NCBI RefSeq assembly: GCF_037026715.1
Contig: NZ_JBANCG010000009.1
Location: 149,002-213,001, forward strand
Direction of reading: 5' to 3'
DNA: 64,000 bases
Origin: Breoghania sp037026715
Lineage (GTDB): Bacteria > Pseudomonadota > Alphaproteobacteria > Rhizobiales > Stappiaceae
In this document: one piece after another, positions 32,810-43,200 of the stretch
Layout: every line of letters begins with the position of its first letter
How positions within the stretch are numbered: position 1 is the first letter of the stretch
Notes under the pieces: model-generated
Database searches by the model: none
What the model saw: only the letters and a program-made list of their open reading frames with translations
What the model was told of the DNA's origin: nothing
Made by a program: the position numbers and the translations under genes

Positions 32810-33547
32810 TCAAGCGTTTGCCGTATCCAGTGCCATTCGCGCAAGCGGCGTTTTTGCGATGAAGAAGAGCCAGGCGTCGAGATCCACGTTTTCCTTCCTG
32901 GTCTTGAGGACCTCGATGGAAATCGAATGGCCGAACCACTCGCACATGACATAGGGAAAGACCGTTGGCCGCACGCCGAAAGGATCCATTTGGGACGCTT
33001 CGGAGGGGCCATGGGAATTGGTATGCTCGATAACCAGAAGACCATCATCCTTCAGTTGATCTAGCCACGTGGCAAATGCCTGACGGGGGTTCCAGCTTTG
33101 ATCGTGCGAATTCGTATAGACGAAATCGAACGCAGCCACCCACTCCTCGTTGCGATCGTGGAAGTCCCATTGCACGCTGTTGTCAAACTGGGTCGCGGTA
33201 TCGGAAATGTCGGTTCCGATGACATCGAATCCGAAAGCCTTGATGAAGCATGACTGTTCGAAGCCGTTGCGGCTGCCGTGGCATAGTCCCTTCAGCTTTT
33301 CTCCCGGCTTGCGGGCGGCAAGTTTCTCCCCTATCAGGCGCAAGGTCTTCTCGTCGGCCCAGACGTTCTTGATCTTCTGCTTGTTATAGAAGGTCTGAAC
33401 GTCCCGGTACTGTTCGTAGCTTTCGTATTCGTAGAGGTAGAAATCGACAAGACGGGTGGAGGGCACGACCTTGAGGTCGTGACGCTCCAGAATCGGAGCA
33501 ACCGCCTTCTTGAGACGCCGAATGAGGAAGGGCTTCTTCCGGGACAT
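32810..33547 (-). CDS. class I SAM-dependent methyltransferase-like protein
   Basis: Cytoplasmic protein of 245 residues with a Rossmann methyltransferase core. The SAM-binding loop is degenerate (KGLCHGSRNGFEQSCF), followed by FDVIGTDISDTA with the ribose-binding Asp, FDFVYTNSHDQSW and LKDDGLLVIEHTNSHG. Similar proteins sit in glycan clusters and methylate sugars or lipids. The basic first helix (SRKKPFLIRRLKKAVAPILE) may contact membrane. Start at ATG 33547, or a GTG nine bases upstream. Three sampled rows of the gene (33001-33180) have 97 G+C of 180 (54 %), lower than its neighbours, which suggests acquisition by transfer. Confidence 0.65.
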   Translation of the reverse strand: MSRKKPFLIRRLKKAVAPILERHDLKVVPSTRLVDFYLYEYESYEQYRDVQTFYNKQKIKNVWADEKTLRLIGEKLAARKPGEKLKGLCHGSRNGFEQSCFIKAFGFDVIGTDISDTATQFDNSVQWDFHDRNEEWVAAFDFVYTNSHDQSWNPRQAFATWLDQLKDDGLLVIEHTNSHGPSEASQMDPFGVRPTVFPYVMCEWFGHSISIEVLKTRKENVDLDAWLFFIAKTPLARMALDTANA

Positions 33548-34076
33548 GACTGGCACAACTCCGGGACAAATAGTTTTTATGACGTCCAGGGCACATTCCG
33601 ATCGGATTGAACCAATCTGATCGGAAAGAAGTCGCTCGAGCCGATTCTGGTGCTCGGTGGCTTCCTGGGATCTGAGGCGTTTGCACGCGATCCCTCCTGC
33701 AGGAACCGCAATCCAACCAGAGATCGATCAGTCACGCGATCAAGGGAGGTGCCAGGCCGCAGTCATCCAATCGCCGGACGAGCAGGCCGGAGCTTGAGAT
33801 ACATTGAGACATGAAGGCGATGCGATGCCATGTCAAGTCGGCTGCTGCCGGAGTGTGGAATGTTGCGGGGGAAGACTGCGCACGACTTCTGAAAGTGGGA
33901 AATTTGTGACCGGAAACGAAATTCGCGCGCCCCGATTTACGGGCCGCGCGAACAAAGTGCAGTTACATTGAGACAAACGGCTCGATCTGCGAGCTCAATT
34001 TCCCACTAACGGCCGGTTTCGATCCGGAGCGTGCTTCCGCCGACTGGGGGATTGTCCGCCGCCCGGAGCGAAAGGT
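33548..34076. other. 529-base gap with structured repeat element
   Basis: No open frame is credible. The sequence TACATTGAGACA occurs twice (33800-33811 and 33964-33975). The segment 33894-34007 forms a nested inverted-repeat structure (next entry). The rest shows nothing that I recognise. Confidence 0.5.
33894..34007. repeat. inverted-repeat element with two internal hairpins
   Basis: AGTGGGAAATT (33894-33904) and AATTTCCCACT (33997-34007) are perfect 11-base inverted repeats. Inside are hairpin A, TTCGCGCG/CGCGCGAA with CCCG/CGGG continuing past a C-C mismatch and an ATTTA loop (33922-33952), and hairpin B, GCTCG-ATCTG-CGAGC (33980-33994). It could be a remnant of a mobile-element end or a structured RNA. 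No target-site duplication is evident. Confidence 0.5.
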
Positions 34077-36872
<2,796 letters not shown>

Positions 36873-37023
36873 GATGGTCCTTCCTTTGGCAAAGCCGTGC
36901 CATGTCGCAAGCGTGCGGCTTAAGCTTGACGTCTATGCGGTTTCGATCGAGCGGCGGCCCGCCTTCATGCGGCAGTCGCGGTCGTCCGGACGGAAATGTC
37001 CCGGCAACGGCCGGGCCGACCGA

Positions 37024-37052
37024 CAGATAAGAGGGGCCTGAAAGCTTGTCAA
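37024..37052 (-). promoter_or_regulatory. secA promoter
   Basis: Minus-strand TTGACA (37052-37047), 17 bases, TATCTG (37029-37024). It reads toward secA, whose start is about 150 bases further. The -35 overlaps the divergent promoter. Confidence 0.65.
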
Positions 37053-37073
37053 CGTCGCCCCAGTCGGCATAAC
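37045..37073 (+). promoter_or_regulatory. promoter of the prolyl isomerase gene
   Basis: CTTGTC (37045-37050), 17 bases, CATAAC (37068-37073). It shares its -35 bases with the secA promoter on the opposite strand. Confidence 0.5.
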
Positions 37074-37145
37074 TCGCGCTCAAGTCCTGCGGGCAGCCGC
37101 TATGGCCGGGCTCCGCACTCAACACCCACGCAACAGGATGCTTAC

Positions 37146-38054
37146 ATGTTCCAGTTAAACAGCGCCGTCAAACATGGGGCCGTCGCCATGCGCCCCCTCA
37201 TTGCCGGTTGCATGATCGCTCTCTTTGCTGCGGCCCCGGTTCGCGCCGCCGAGGAGGGCGACAAGGTCGTGGCCACGGTCAATGGCGAGACGATCACCGA
37301 GGCCGATGTCGCCATCGCCGCGCAGGACTATGCGCAGGATCTCGCGCAGGTGCCGGAAGCCTTGCGCCGCAACCTGCTCGTCGGCGTGCTGGTGGACATG
37401 CACGTTCTGGCCGATGCCTCGCTCAAGGCGGGCCGGGCAGAGGAGCCGGGTGTCAAGCGCGCGCTCGAGTACGCTCGGCTGCGCACGCTGCGCGATTCCT
37501 ACTTCAACGAAAAGAACACCCTGGAGCCGGACGATGCCGCGCTGAAGAAGCTCTATGACGAGCAGTACGGCGATTTCAAAGGCCCCGAAGAGGTCCATGC
37601 CCGTCACATTCTGGTGAAAACCGAAGACGAGGCCAAGGCGATCATCAAGGAACTCGATAGCGGCAAGGATTTCGCCGAACTCGCCAAGGAGAAGTCGACC
37701 GGCCCCTCCGGTCCCAACGGTGGTGATCTCGGCTATTTCACCAAGGACCGGATGGTCGAGGAATTCGCCAACGCGGCGTTCGACATGAAGCCGGGCACCT
37801 ATTCCAAGGAGCCGGTGAAGACCCAGTTCGGCTGGCACGTGATCAAGGTCGAGGACAAACGTCAGCAGCCGGCCCCGTCCTTCGACGAGGTGAAGAACCA
37901 GCTGCGCGCCGAGGCGATCCGCGCCAAGTACAACGAGGTGATGGAGGACCTGAAATCAAAGGCCGACATCAAGATCTTGGCGGATGAGGACAAGGCACTG
38001 AAAGCCGGAGAGGCGACCCCGGAGACGGCCGATCCGGAGAAGGCGGAAAAGTGA
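37146..38054 (+). CDS. parvulin-type peptidyl-prolyl cis-trans isomerase (PrsA/SurA-like)
   Basis: Exported foldase of 302 residues. The start at 37146 follows AGGATG and gives a leader with a hydrophobic core (PLIAGCMIALFAAAPVRA) and cleavage near residue 36; a second ATG at 37188 is also possible. An N-terminal chaperone-like region covers 38-150, and the rotamase domain covers about 150-245 (EEVHARHILVKTEDEAKAI, GPSGPNGGDLGYFTKDRMVEEF, PVKTQFGWHVIKVEDKR). A charged C-terminal tail follows. It acts in the periplasm on outer-membrane or secreted proteins, which fits its place opposite secA. A terminator follows directly. Confidence 0.92.
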   Translation: MFQLNSAVKHGAVAMRPLIAGCMIALFAAAPVRAAEEGDKVVATVNGETITEADVAIAAQDYAQDLAQVPEALRRNLLVGVLVDMHVLADASLKAGRAEEPGVKRALEYARLRTLRDSYFNEKNTLEPDDAALKKLYDEQYGDFKGPEEVHARHILVKTEDEAKAIIKELDSGKDFAELAKEKSTGPSGPNGGDLGYFTKDRMVEEFANAAFDMKPGTYSKEPVKTQFGWHVIKVEDKRQQPAPSFDEVKNQLRAEAIRAKYNEVMEDLKSKADIKILADEDKALKAGEATPETADPEKAEK

Positions 38055-38083
38055 GCCGTTCGGTGGAATGGGAAATGACATAA

Positions 38084-38113
38084 AGAAAGCCGGGCCTCGT
38101 GCCCGGCTTTCTT
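38084..38113 (+). terminator. rho-independent terminator after isomerase gene
   Basis: AGAAAGCCGGGC (38084-38095) pairs with GCCCGGCTTTCT (38101-38112), loop CTCGT, then TTG. The 12-base stem has T-rich 3' bases. Confidence 0.85.
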
Positions 38114-38162
38114 GTATCCGGCCTGTCGCTTGTACCGGCGAGAGGGCTTCTAGGGCGGTCAG

Positions 38163-38750
38163 TCAGACCGTCCAGGGGCTGATCAGATGCCTGACCGCCC
38201 GTCGAAGACCTTCCTCGTCGTCCAGATTGCCGGCGAGAAGCTGCGTCCAGGCGTAGCAGGTCATCAGGTCCGCTGCGACGAACGGGTCGATATCGGAGGG
38301 CACCTCGCCGCGTGTCTTGGCACGTTCGATAATGCCCGCCGTGTGGGTCTTTCGTTCCTTTCTGTAGGCGCGCAGGGCTTTCGCGGCGGCTTCGTTTGAC
38401 TGCGCCTCGGCAATCACCGATCGGAAGATGCTGCCGGACGGGGTCTCGCGCCAGTTTCGGAACAGCTCGCGCAGGAAATTGAAGGCGTCGTCTTCGAGCG
38501 AGCCGGTATCGTGATCGGGAATGGGGCGTTTCTGGCGGTGATAGACATCGAGGAGAAGCGCGGCCTTGCTCGGCCACCACCGGTAGATCGTGGGTTTGCC
38601 CGCGCGGGCGCGCTTGGCCACGGCTTCGATGGAAAAACTAGAATATCCCTTTTCGGCCAAGATTGCCGCCGCCGCGTTGAGGATGGCTTCCGCACTGGCC
38701 TCGCTGCGTTTCGCTCCAACCGAATGGCGTGCCTCGATTTTTTCTGACAT
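38163..38750 (-). CDS. TetR/AcrR family transcriptional regulator
   Basis: Repressor-type regulator of 195 residues. The helix-turn-helix (ILNAAAAILAEKGYSSFSIEAVAKRARAGKPTIYRWWPSKAALLLDVY) is at about 20-68 and the C-terminal ligand/dimer domain resembles TetR_C_33-like proteins. Between it and the small membrane protein gene are a near-consensus promoter and two inverted repeats of the AACG...CGTT type, which are plausible operators. So it probably represses that neighbour and maybe itself. The ligand is unknown. Confidence 0.9.
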   Translation of the reverse strand: MSEKIEARHSVGAKRSEASAEAILNAAAAILAEKGYSSFSIEAVAKRARAGKPTIYRWWPSKAALLLDVYHRQKRPIPDHDTGSLEDDAFNFLRELFRNWRETPSGSIFRSVIAEAQSNEAAAKALRAYRKERKTHTAGIIERAKTRGEVPSDIDPFVAADLMTCYAWTQLLAGNLDDEEGLRRAVRHLISPWTV

Positions 38751-38942
38751 CTGCGGCTCGTTGGTTTCTTGTTTCGATAGTGCGGCTATCCGAACGTGAG
38801 GCGGTCTAACATATCGTCGGGCGTCCCGGCACCGGCTCGGTCCCGATCGGTGCCGGGCAAGTCGCCGCGCCCCGTTGCTCGGACACTTCCGTTTCTACCT
38901 TGCAATTCGCACCTCTGCGGTTCTGGGGAGTTTCGCCTATCT

Positions 38943-39002
38943 CTTGACAGAACGAAACGGGTCGTTCTATTAGTGCGATCTCGATATGAAACGTATCGTT
39001 CC
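38943..39002 (+). promoter_or_regulatory. promoter with TetR-type operators
   Basis: TTGACA (38944-38949) and TATTAG (38968-38973) are 18 bases apart. The spacer is exactly an inverted repeat, GAACGA-AACGGG-TCGTTC (38950-38967). A second repeat, AACG-TAT-CGTT (38990-39000), lies downstream over the transcription start. A repressor bound to the first would block polymerase. Confidence 0.65.
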
Positions 39003-39021
39003 GTTTAGATGGGGTTTGTCC

Positions 39022-39246
39022 ATGTCAGCAACTGTTTTTTCTCGTAACCGCTTCACCGTGCTTGTCATGATAGGGGTCTACCCGCTGGTCACGGGGCTGC
39101 TGTACGCCATCATACCGCTCACCGAAGGGTGGGCCATGTGGCAGCGCACTGCAATTCTGGTTCCGCTCGTGGTGGTGAGCATGGTCTGGGGCATCATTCC
39201 GTTGATCCATCGTCGGTGCGGCGCTTTTCTCCATCGGAAAAAATGA
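39022..39246 (+). CDS. small two-helix membrane protein, TetR-regulated
   Basis: I do not recognise this 74-residue protein. The ATG at 39022 has GGGG eight bases upstream and follows the near-consensus promoter. The frame could start at 38986, but that ATG lies inside the second operator. Helix 1 is FTVLVMIGVYPLVTGLLYAII and helix 2 is AILVPLVVVSMVWGIIPLI, with a Trp-rich turn (TEGWAMWQ) between and a basic C-terminal tail (HRRCGAFLHRKK). It may be a small efflux- or membrane-stress protein, which is inference from the TetR neighbour alone. Confidence 0.6.
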   Translation: MSATVFSRNRFTVLVMIGVYPLVTGLLYAIIPLTEGWAMWQRTAILVPLVVVSMVWGIIPLIHRRCGAFLHRKK

Positions 39247-39343
39247 AACGGTGACGCGGGCGACAAGAAGTAGGGCTTGCGCACGCAACCGCCCCCGCTA
39301 AAACGAAGCGGGCGCTTCTTGCCCCGCTCCGAACGAGGTTTCC

Positions 39344-40585
39344 ATGTCGACCGCCGTCTCTCCGCTTGCACCGAAATCCTATCCCGAGATGCCCGAGATC
39401 GGCGGCGTGCGATTTGCCACCGCCGAGGCCGGCATCAAGTACAAGGGACGTACGGACGTCCTCTTGATGCTGTTCGACGAAGGCACGGAGGTTGCGGGCA
39501 TCTTCACGCGGTCGCGCTGCCCGTCGGCACCCGTCGACTGGTGCCGGGCCAATCTCGGCCACGGCATGGCGCGTGCGCTGATGGTCAACTCCGGCAACGC
39601 CAACGCCTTCACCGGCAAGAAGGGCAAGGCCGCGGTGGAGCTCTCGGCCGAGATCGTCGCCAAAGCGGTCGGTTGCGTGCCGGCGGAAATCTATCTGGCC
39701 TCCACGGGCGTCATCGGCGAACCGCTGCCGGCGGAGAGGTTCGCACCCGTCATCGACGATCTGGTGGCGCGGGTGGCCCCGGGGCCATGGATCGATGCGG
39801 CGAAGGCGATCATGACGACGGATACCTATCCCAAGGTCGCTACCCGCACGGTGGATCTGGGCGGCGTCGCCGTCACCCTCAACGGCATTGCCAAGGGCGC
39901 CGGCATGATCGCGCCGGATATGGCGACGATGCTGTCGTTCATTGTGACGGACGCGCCGCTCGCCGCTAACGTTCTTCGCGAACTGCTGGGCGAAAGCGTC
40001 GGCGGATCGTTCAATTCCATCACCGTCGACAGCGACACCTCGACCTCCGACACCGTTCTGGCCTTTTCCACGAAGGCGGCGGCCAGCCGGGGCGCTGCGC
40101 AGATCACCTCGATCGAGGATCCGCGGCTCAATGCCTTCCGCACGGCGTTTGCCGAAATCATGCTTGACCTGTCGCACCAGGTCGTGCGCGACGGGGAGGG
40201 CGCACGCAAGTTCGTGGAAGTGAACGTGACGGGTGCCGAAAGCGCGGCTTCGGCCAAGCGCATTGCGCTTTCCATCGCCAATTCGCCGCTGGTCAAGACG
40301 GCGGTGGCCGGCGAAGACGCGAACTGGGGACGTGTGGTCATGGCGGTGGGCAAGGCGGGCGAGCCGGCCGACCGCGATCGCCTCGCCATCTGGTTCGGCG
40401 ACGTGCGCGTGGCGGTCGCGGGCGAACGCGATCCCGATTACGACGAGGAAACCGCCTCGCGCGTCATGAAGGAAGACAAGATCGTCATCCGCGCCGACAT
40501 CGGCCTCGGCGCCGGAGAGGCGACCGTGTGGACCTGCGACCTGACCAAGGCCTATGTCGAGATCAATGGCGATTACAGAAGCTGA
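39344..40585 (+). CDS. argJ: bifunctional glutamate N-acetyltransferase / amino-acid N-acetyltransferase
   Basis: Arginine biosynthesis enzyme of 413 residues. It moves the acetyl group from N-acetylornithine to glutamate and can also use acetyl-CoA. The chain cuts itself into alpha and beta parts before the nucleophile Thr195 in KGAGMIAPDMATML. Other marks are GYRTDV-like GRTDVLLMLFDEGTEVAGIFT, NSGNANAFTG (substrate site) and the C-terminal DLTKAYVEINGDYRS. An acetyltransferase gene overlaps its end, so the two are co-translated. Function is clear; whether it is truly bifunctional in this strain cannot be read from sequence alone. Confidence 0.96.
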   Translation: MSTAVSPLAPKSYPEMPEIGGVRFATAEAGIKYKGRTDVLLMLFDEGTEVAGIFTRSRCPSAPVDWCRANLGHGMARALMVNSGNANAFTGKKGKAAVELSAEIVAKAVGCVPAEIYLASTGVIGEPLPAERFAPVIDDLVARVAPGPWIDAAKAIMTTDTYPKVATRTVDLGGVAVTLNGIAKGAGMIAPDMATMLSFIVTDAPLAANVLRELLGESVGGSFNSITVDSDTSTSDTVLAFSTKAAASRGAAQITSIEDPRLNAFRTAFAEIMLDLSHQVVRDGEGARKFVEVNVTGAESAASAKRIALSIANSPLVKTAVAGEDANWGRVVMAVGKAGEPADRDRLAIWFGDVRVAVAGERDPDYDEETASRVMKEDKIVIRADIGLGAGEATVWTCDLTKAYVEINGDYRS

Positions 40586-41402
40586 TACCGTCCGGCGCGA
40601 GCGGCCTGCGGATCTGAGCGAGGTCTTCGCGCTTGAACAGGCGAACCTCACCGCCTTCCCGAGCCTGATGCTGCATTTCGACGGAGCGTGGCTGACGCGG
40701 CTTTCGCCGGGCAACCCGGCGCGGCGCGTCAACTCGCTCAATATCTACGATCCGGCGGACGATGCGGATATCGAGGCGCGACTGGCGCGTGCGGGTGCGC
40801 GGTTCGCCGATGCGGGTATCCCGATGCATCTGCGCTGGACACCGCTGGTACCGACCGCACTCGACGATTTCATCGATGCGCGCGGCTGGCAGCGCTATGC
40901 GCCGACGCAGGTCTGGGCCGCCGAGATTCCCGAGCACGGCCTTGTTGCCGGGCCGGCGCGGCCACTTGGCGACGAATACCGCATGCATCGGTTGCCGCTT
41001 GCCGACTGGTTGCGCGATTTCGCGGCCGTGGGCGGAACGGAAGCGGGAAAGGTCGCGCCCGAGGCGCTGGCGGCACTGAGGGCATCGCTTGAAAAGGTGC
41101 CGGCGGAATTGCTGGCCCTGTCGCTGCGCGATGGTGCGGACGAGCCGCAGGCGGTGCTGCTCGGTGTGTGCGACGGGGCGCTGATCGGCATTTTCGATGT
41201 GGCCACGCGGCCGGATCGGCGACGGCAGGGCCTTGCCGCCAGTCTCGTGCTCTATGCCCTGTCCTACGGCCAGGCGACGGGGGCGGGAAAGGCGTGGCTT
41301 CAGGTCATTGCGGACAACGGGCCGGCGCGCGACCTCTACCGGCGATTCGGGTTCCGGTGCGTCTACGACTATCATTATTGCCGGATGCCGCCGTCCCTCT
41401 GA
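40566..41402 (+). CDS. GNAT family N-acetyltransferase (argJ-linked)
   Basis: Acetyltransferase of 278 residues with two GNAT-like halves. The C-terminal half has the acetyl-CoA loop ATRPDRRRQGLAASLVLYAL and the NGPARDLYRRFGFRCVYDYHYC strand. The N-terminal half is divergent (ERPADLSEVFALEQANLTAFPSLML). The start at 40566 overlaps the argJ stop by 20 bases; a start 12 bases earlier is possible. In many Rhizobiales a GNAT follows argJ, so a role linked to arginine metabolism is plausible but unproved. Confidence 0.85.
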   Translation: MAITEADTVRRERPADLSEVFALEQANLTAFPSLMLHFDGAWLTRLSPGNPARRVNSLNIYDPADDADIEARLARAGARFADAGIPMHLRWTPLVPTALDDFIDARGWQRYAPTQVWAAEIPEHGLVAGPARPLGDEYRMHRLPLADWLRDFAAVGGTEAGKVAPEALAALRASLEKVPAELLALSLRDGADEPQAVLLGVCDGALIGIFDVATRPDRRRQGLAASLVLYALSYGQATGAGKAWLQVIADNGPARDLYRRFGFRCVYDYHYCRMPPSL

Positions 41403-41478
41403 CGCTTCGCTTGCCGTCTTGCCGGGTTATCGTTAATCGCCGGTTCCGGCTCCGTCCCACCATGGAACAAGGTCCATC

Positions 41479-41880
41479 ATGCCGAAACTGCTGCTCGTCG
41501 TCGCCTGCGCGCTTGTCGATACGGACGGGCGTATCCTCATCGCCCAGCGGCCGGAGGGAAAGGCGCTCGCCGGAATGTGGGAATTCCCGGGCGGAAAGGT
41601 CGAGCCGGGAGAGCGGCCGGAGGATTCTCTCATCCGCGAACTTGCCGAGGAACTCGACATCACGGTTAAGAAAGAGTGCCTCGCGCCGCTGACCTTCGCC
41701 AGTCACGCTTACGACGATTTTCACCTCCTGATGCCACTTTACGTGTGCAGAAGGTGGCAAGGCTTCGTTCAGGGGCGGGAAGGCCAGGCACTCAAGTGGG
41801 TGCGGCCGAAGGCTCTCAGGGACTATCCGATGCCGCCAGCGGACGAACCGCTCATTCCGCATCTGATCGACCTGCTCTAG
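41479..41880 (+). CDS. mutT: Nudix hydrolase, 8-oxo-dGTP-type (MutT)
   Basis: Nudix pyrophosphohydrolase of 133 residues that clears oxidised nucleotides such as 8-oxo-dGTP. The Nudix box GGKVEPGERPEDSLIRELAEEL is complete, with the Glu residues that bind metal, and the start LLLVVACALVDTDGRILIAQRPEGKALAGMWEFPGGK matches MutT. A Trp-rich base-recognition segment (ALKWVRPKALRDYPMPPAD) ends it. It follows the GNAT gene by about 75 bases and is probably in the argJ operon. Confidence 0.93.
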   Translation: MPKLLLVVACALVDTDGRILIAQRPEGKALAGMWEFPGGKVEPGERPEDSLIRELAEELDITVKKECLAPLTFASHAYDDFHLLMPLYVCRRWQGFVQGREGQALKWVRPKALRDYPMPPADEPLIPHLIDLL

Positions 41881-41915
41881 GTCGGCGGCGGGTGGGCCGG
41901 AAGAAAGAGCATTCC

Positions 41916-42128
41916 ATGTCGCGTGATCCCGACACCACCCGCAAGAGCCAGCTCGGCGAGACGTTCAAGGCCTTCCTGGCGGACGAACGGGGGTCGACGG
42001 CGATCGAATACAGCCTGATCGCCAGCATCATTGTTCTGGCGATCATCGGCTCGGTAACGGCGATCGGCGAGGTGCTCACCACGAAGTTCTACGAGCCGGT
42101 CGCCGCCGGCATCGCCGGAGCCTCCTGA
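41916..42128 (+). CDS. Flp-type IVb pilin (orphan)
   Basis: Small pilin of 70 residues. The prepilin site is LADERGSTAIEYSLIASII, cleaved after Gly with Glu at mature position +5, and the hydrophobic helix IVLAIIGSVTAIGEVL follows. Flp pilins build adhesive pili exported by tad/cpa machinery and cut by a CpaA-type peptidase. No cpa/tad gene is in the window, so this is an orphan copy. The ATG at 41916 has a weak AAGAAAGAG site. Longer upstream frames come from other reading of the mutT end and are not credible. Confidence 0.85.
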   Translation: MSRDPDTTRKSQLGETFKAFLADERGSTAIEYSLIASIIVLAIIGSVTAIGEVLTTKFYEPVAAGIAGAS

Positions 42129-42179
42129 GCCGCATCTGTTTCGGCCGGCCAGCCCGGCCTCAACCTTCAAGACATTGTT

Positions 42180-43082
42180 TCATTTTCCCGTCGGCTTTTC
42201 GCCGGTCGATACCTCTTGCGTTCCCAGCGCCTCGGCAAGGCTCATCTTCGCGGAGCCGGGCTTCAGCGGCTGCTGCTGGCTTTCGTGCGGCGCCCATCCG
42301 GAAACGGACAGGATCTGGAAGGTCGCGCGGATGCGCCCGTCCGGATCGGCATGGCGTTCGGCGTAGATTTCCGCCATGCGCAGAAAGAGCGCCCGGCTCG
42401 CCGTCTGCCCCCGCTCCGCCAGAATTCCGGTGGCCCCCATCGCCCTCAGATCGCGCATCAGGTGGAAGGCGCTGTCGTAGCGCACCGTCAGGCGGTCCTG
42501 GTCGGCAACGGGCAGGGCAAAGCCGGCGCGTTGCATCAATCCTCCCATCTCGCGGGTGTCCGCAAAGGGCGAGACACGAGGGCTCGCGCCACCCGTCAGC
42601 TCGACCTCCGCGCTCAGCAACGCATCGCGCAATTCCCACAGGGTGTCGCCGCCGGCCAGCGCGCCCAGAAACAGCCCGTCCGGCTTCAGGGCACGGCGGA
42701 TCTGGATCAGCGCACCCGGCAGGTCGTTCACCCAGTGCAGCGACAGGGCGCTGACGATCAGATCGAGCGAGGCATCGGCCAGAGGCAGGACCTCGTCGTC
42801 GACGACGACATCCGGCGCGCCGGACCCGGTGTCGGCGACGAAAAGGTCGGCGCGCAGGGCCCGACCGACATTCTTCGACCGGGCGAGGGCTTCGTGCACC
42901 AGCCCGGTGTGTCCGCCGAGATCGAGCGCCAGCTGGAAATCGCGGGTGGTGACGGCAAGCCGGTCCTCGATGTCCTGGGCCACGAGACGCAGCAGAAAGT
43001 CCGCTCCCTCGGTGCGCATCGCGAGCGCACGGGTGCGATGGAGGGCGAGAAGACGGCGGTCGAAGGGAGCATTCATCGGCAT
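42180..43082 (-). CDS. methyltransferase-fold protein of the NDUFAF5 group
   Basis: Cytoplasmic Rossmann-fold protein of 300 residues. SAM-type sites are LALDLGGHTGLVHEAL and the PLADASLDLIVSALSLHWVNDLPGALIQIRRALKPDGLFLGAL block, which is the NDUFAF5/BioC-like signature. In mitochondria NDUFAF5 hydroxylates an arginine of complex I subunit NDUFS7, so the alphaproteobacterial relative may act on NuoB. It diverges from comF, an arrangement I regard as common in Rhizobiales. The start may be six bases later. Substrate is inferred from the family. Confidence 0.75.
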   Translation of the reverse strand: MPMNAPFDRRLLALHRTRALAMRTEGADFLLRLVAQDIEDRLAVTTRDFQLALDLGGHTGLVHEALARSKNVGRALRADLFVADTGSGAPDVVVDDEVLPLADASLDLIVSALSLHWVNDLPGALIQIRRALKPDGLFLGALAGGDTLWELRDALLSAEVELTGGASPRVSPFADTREMGGLMQRAGFALPVADQDRLTVRYDSAFHLMRDLRAMGATGILAERGQTASRALFLRMAEIYAERHADPDGRIRATFQILSVSGWAPHESQQQPLKPGSAKMSLAEALGTQEVSTGEKPTGK

Positions 43083-43200
43083 TGCCTTCAGAACATGGTA
43101 GGCTGCTTATGGCGCGGAAAGGGCAGGGCGTCAAAAACACGGGGTGTCGAACGTTTCCGGTTCGATATCCCGCCTGACTCCCCGCACGAGGGACGAGCCC

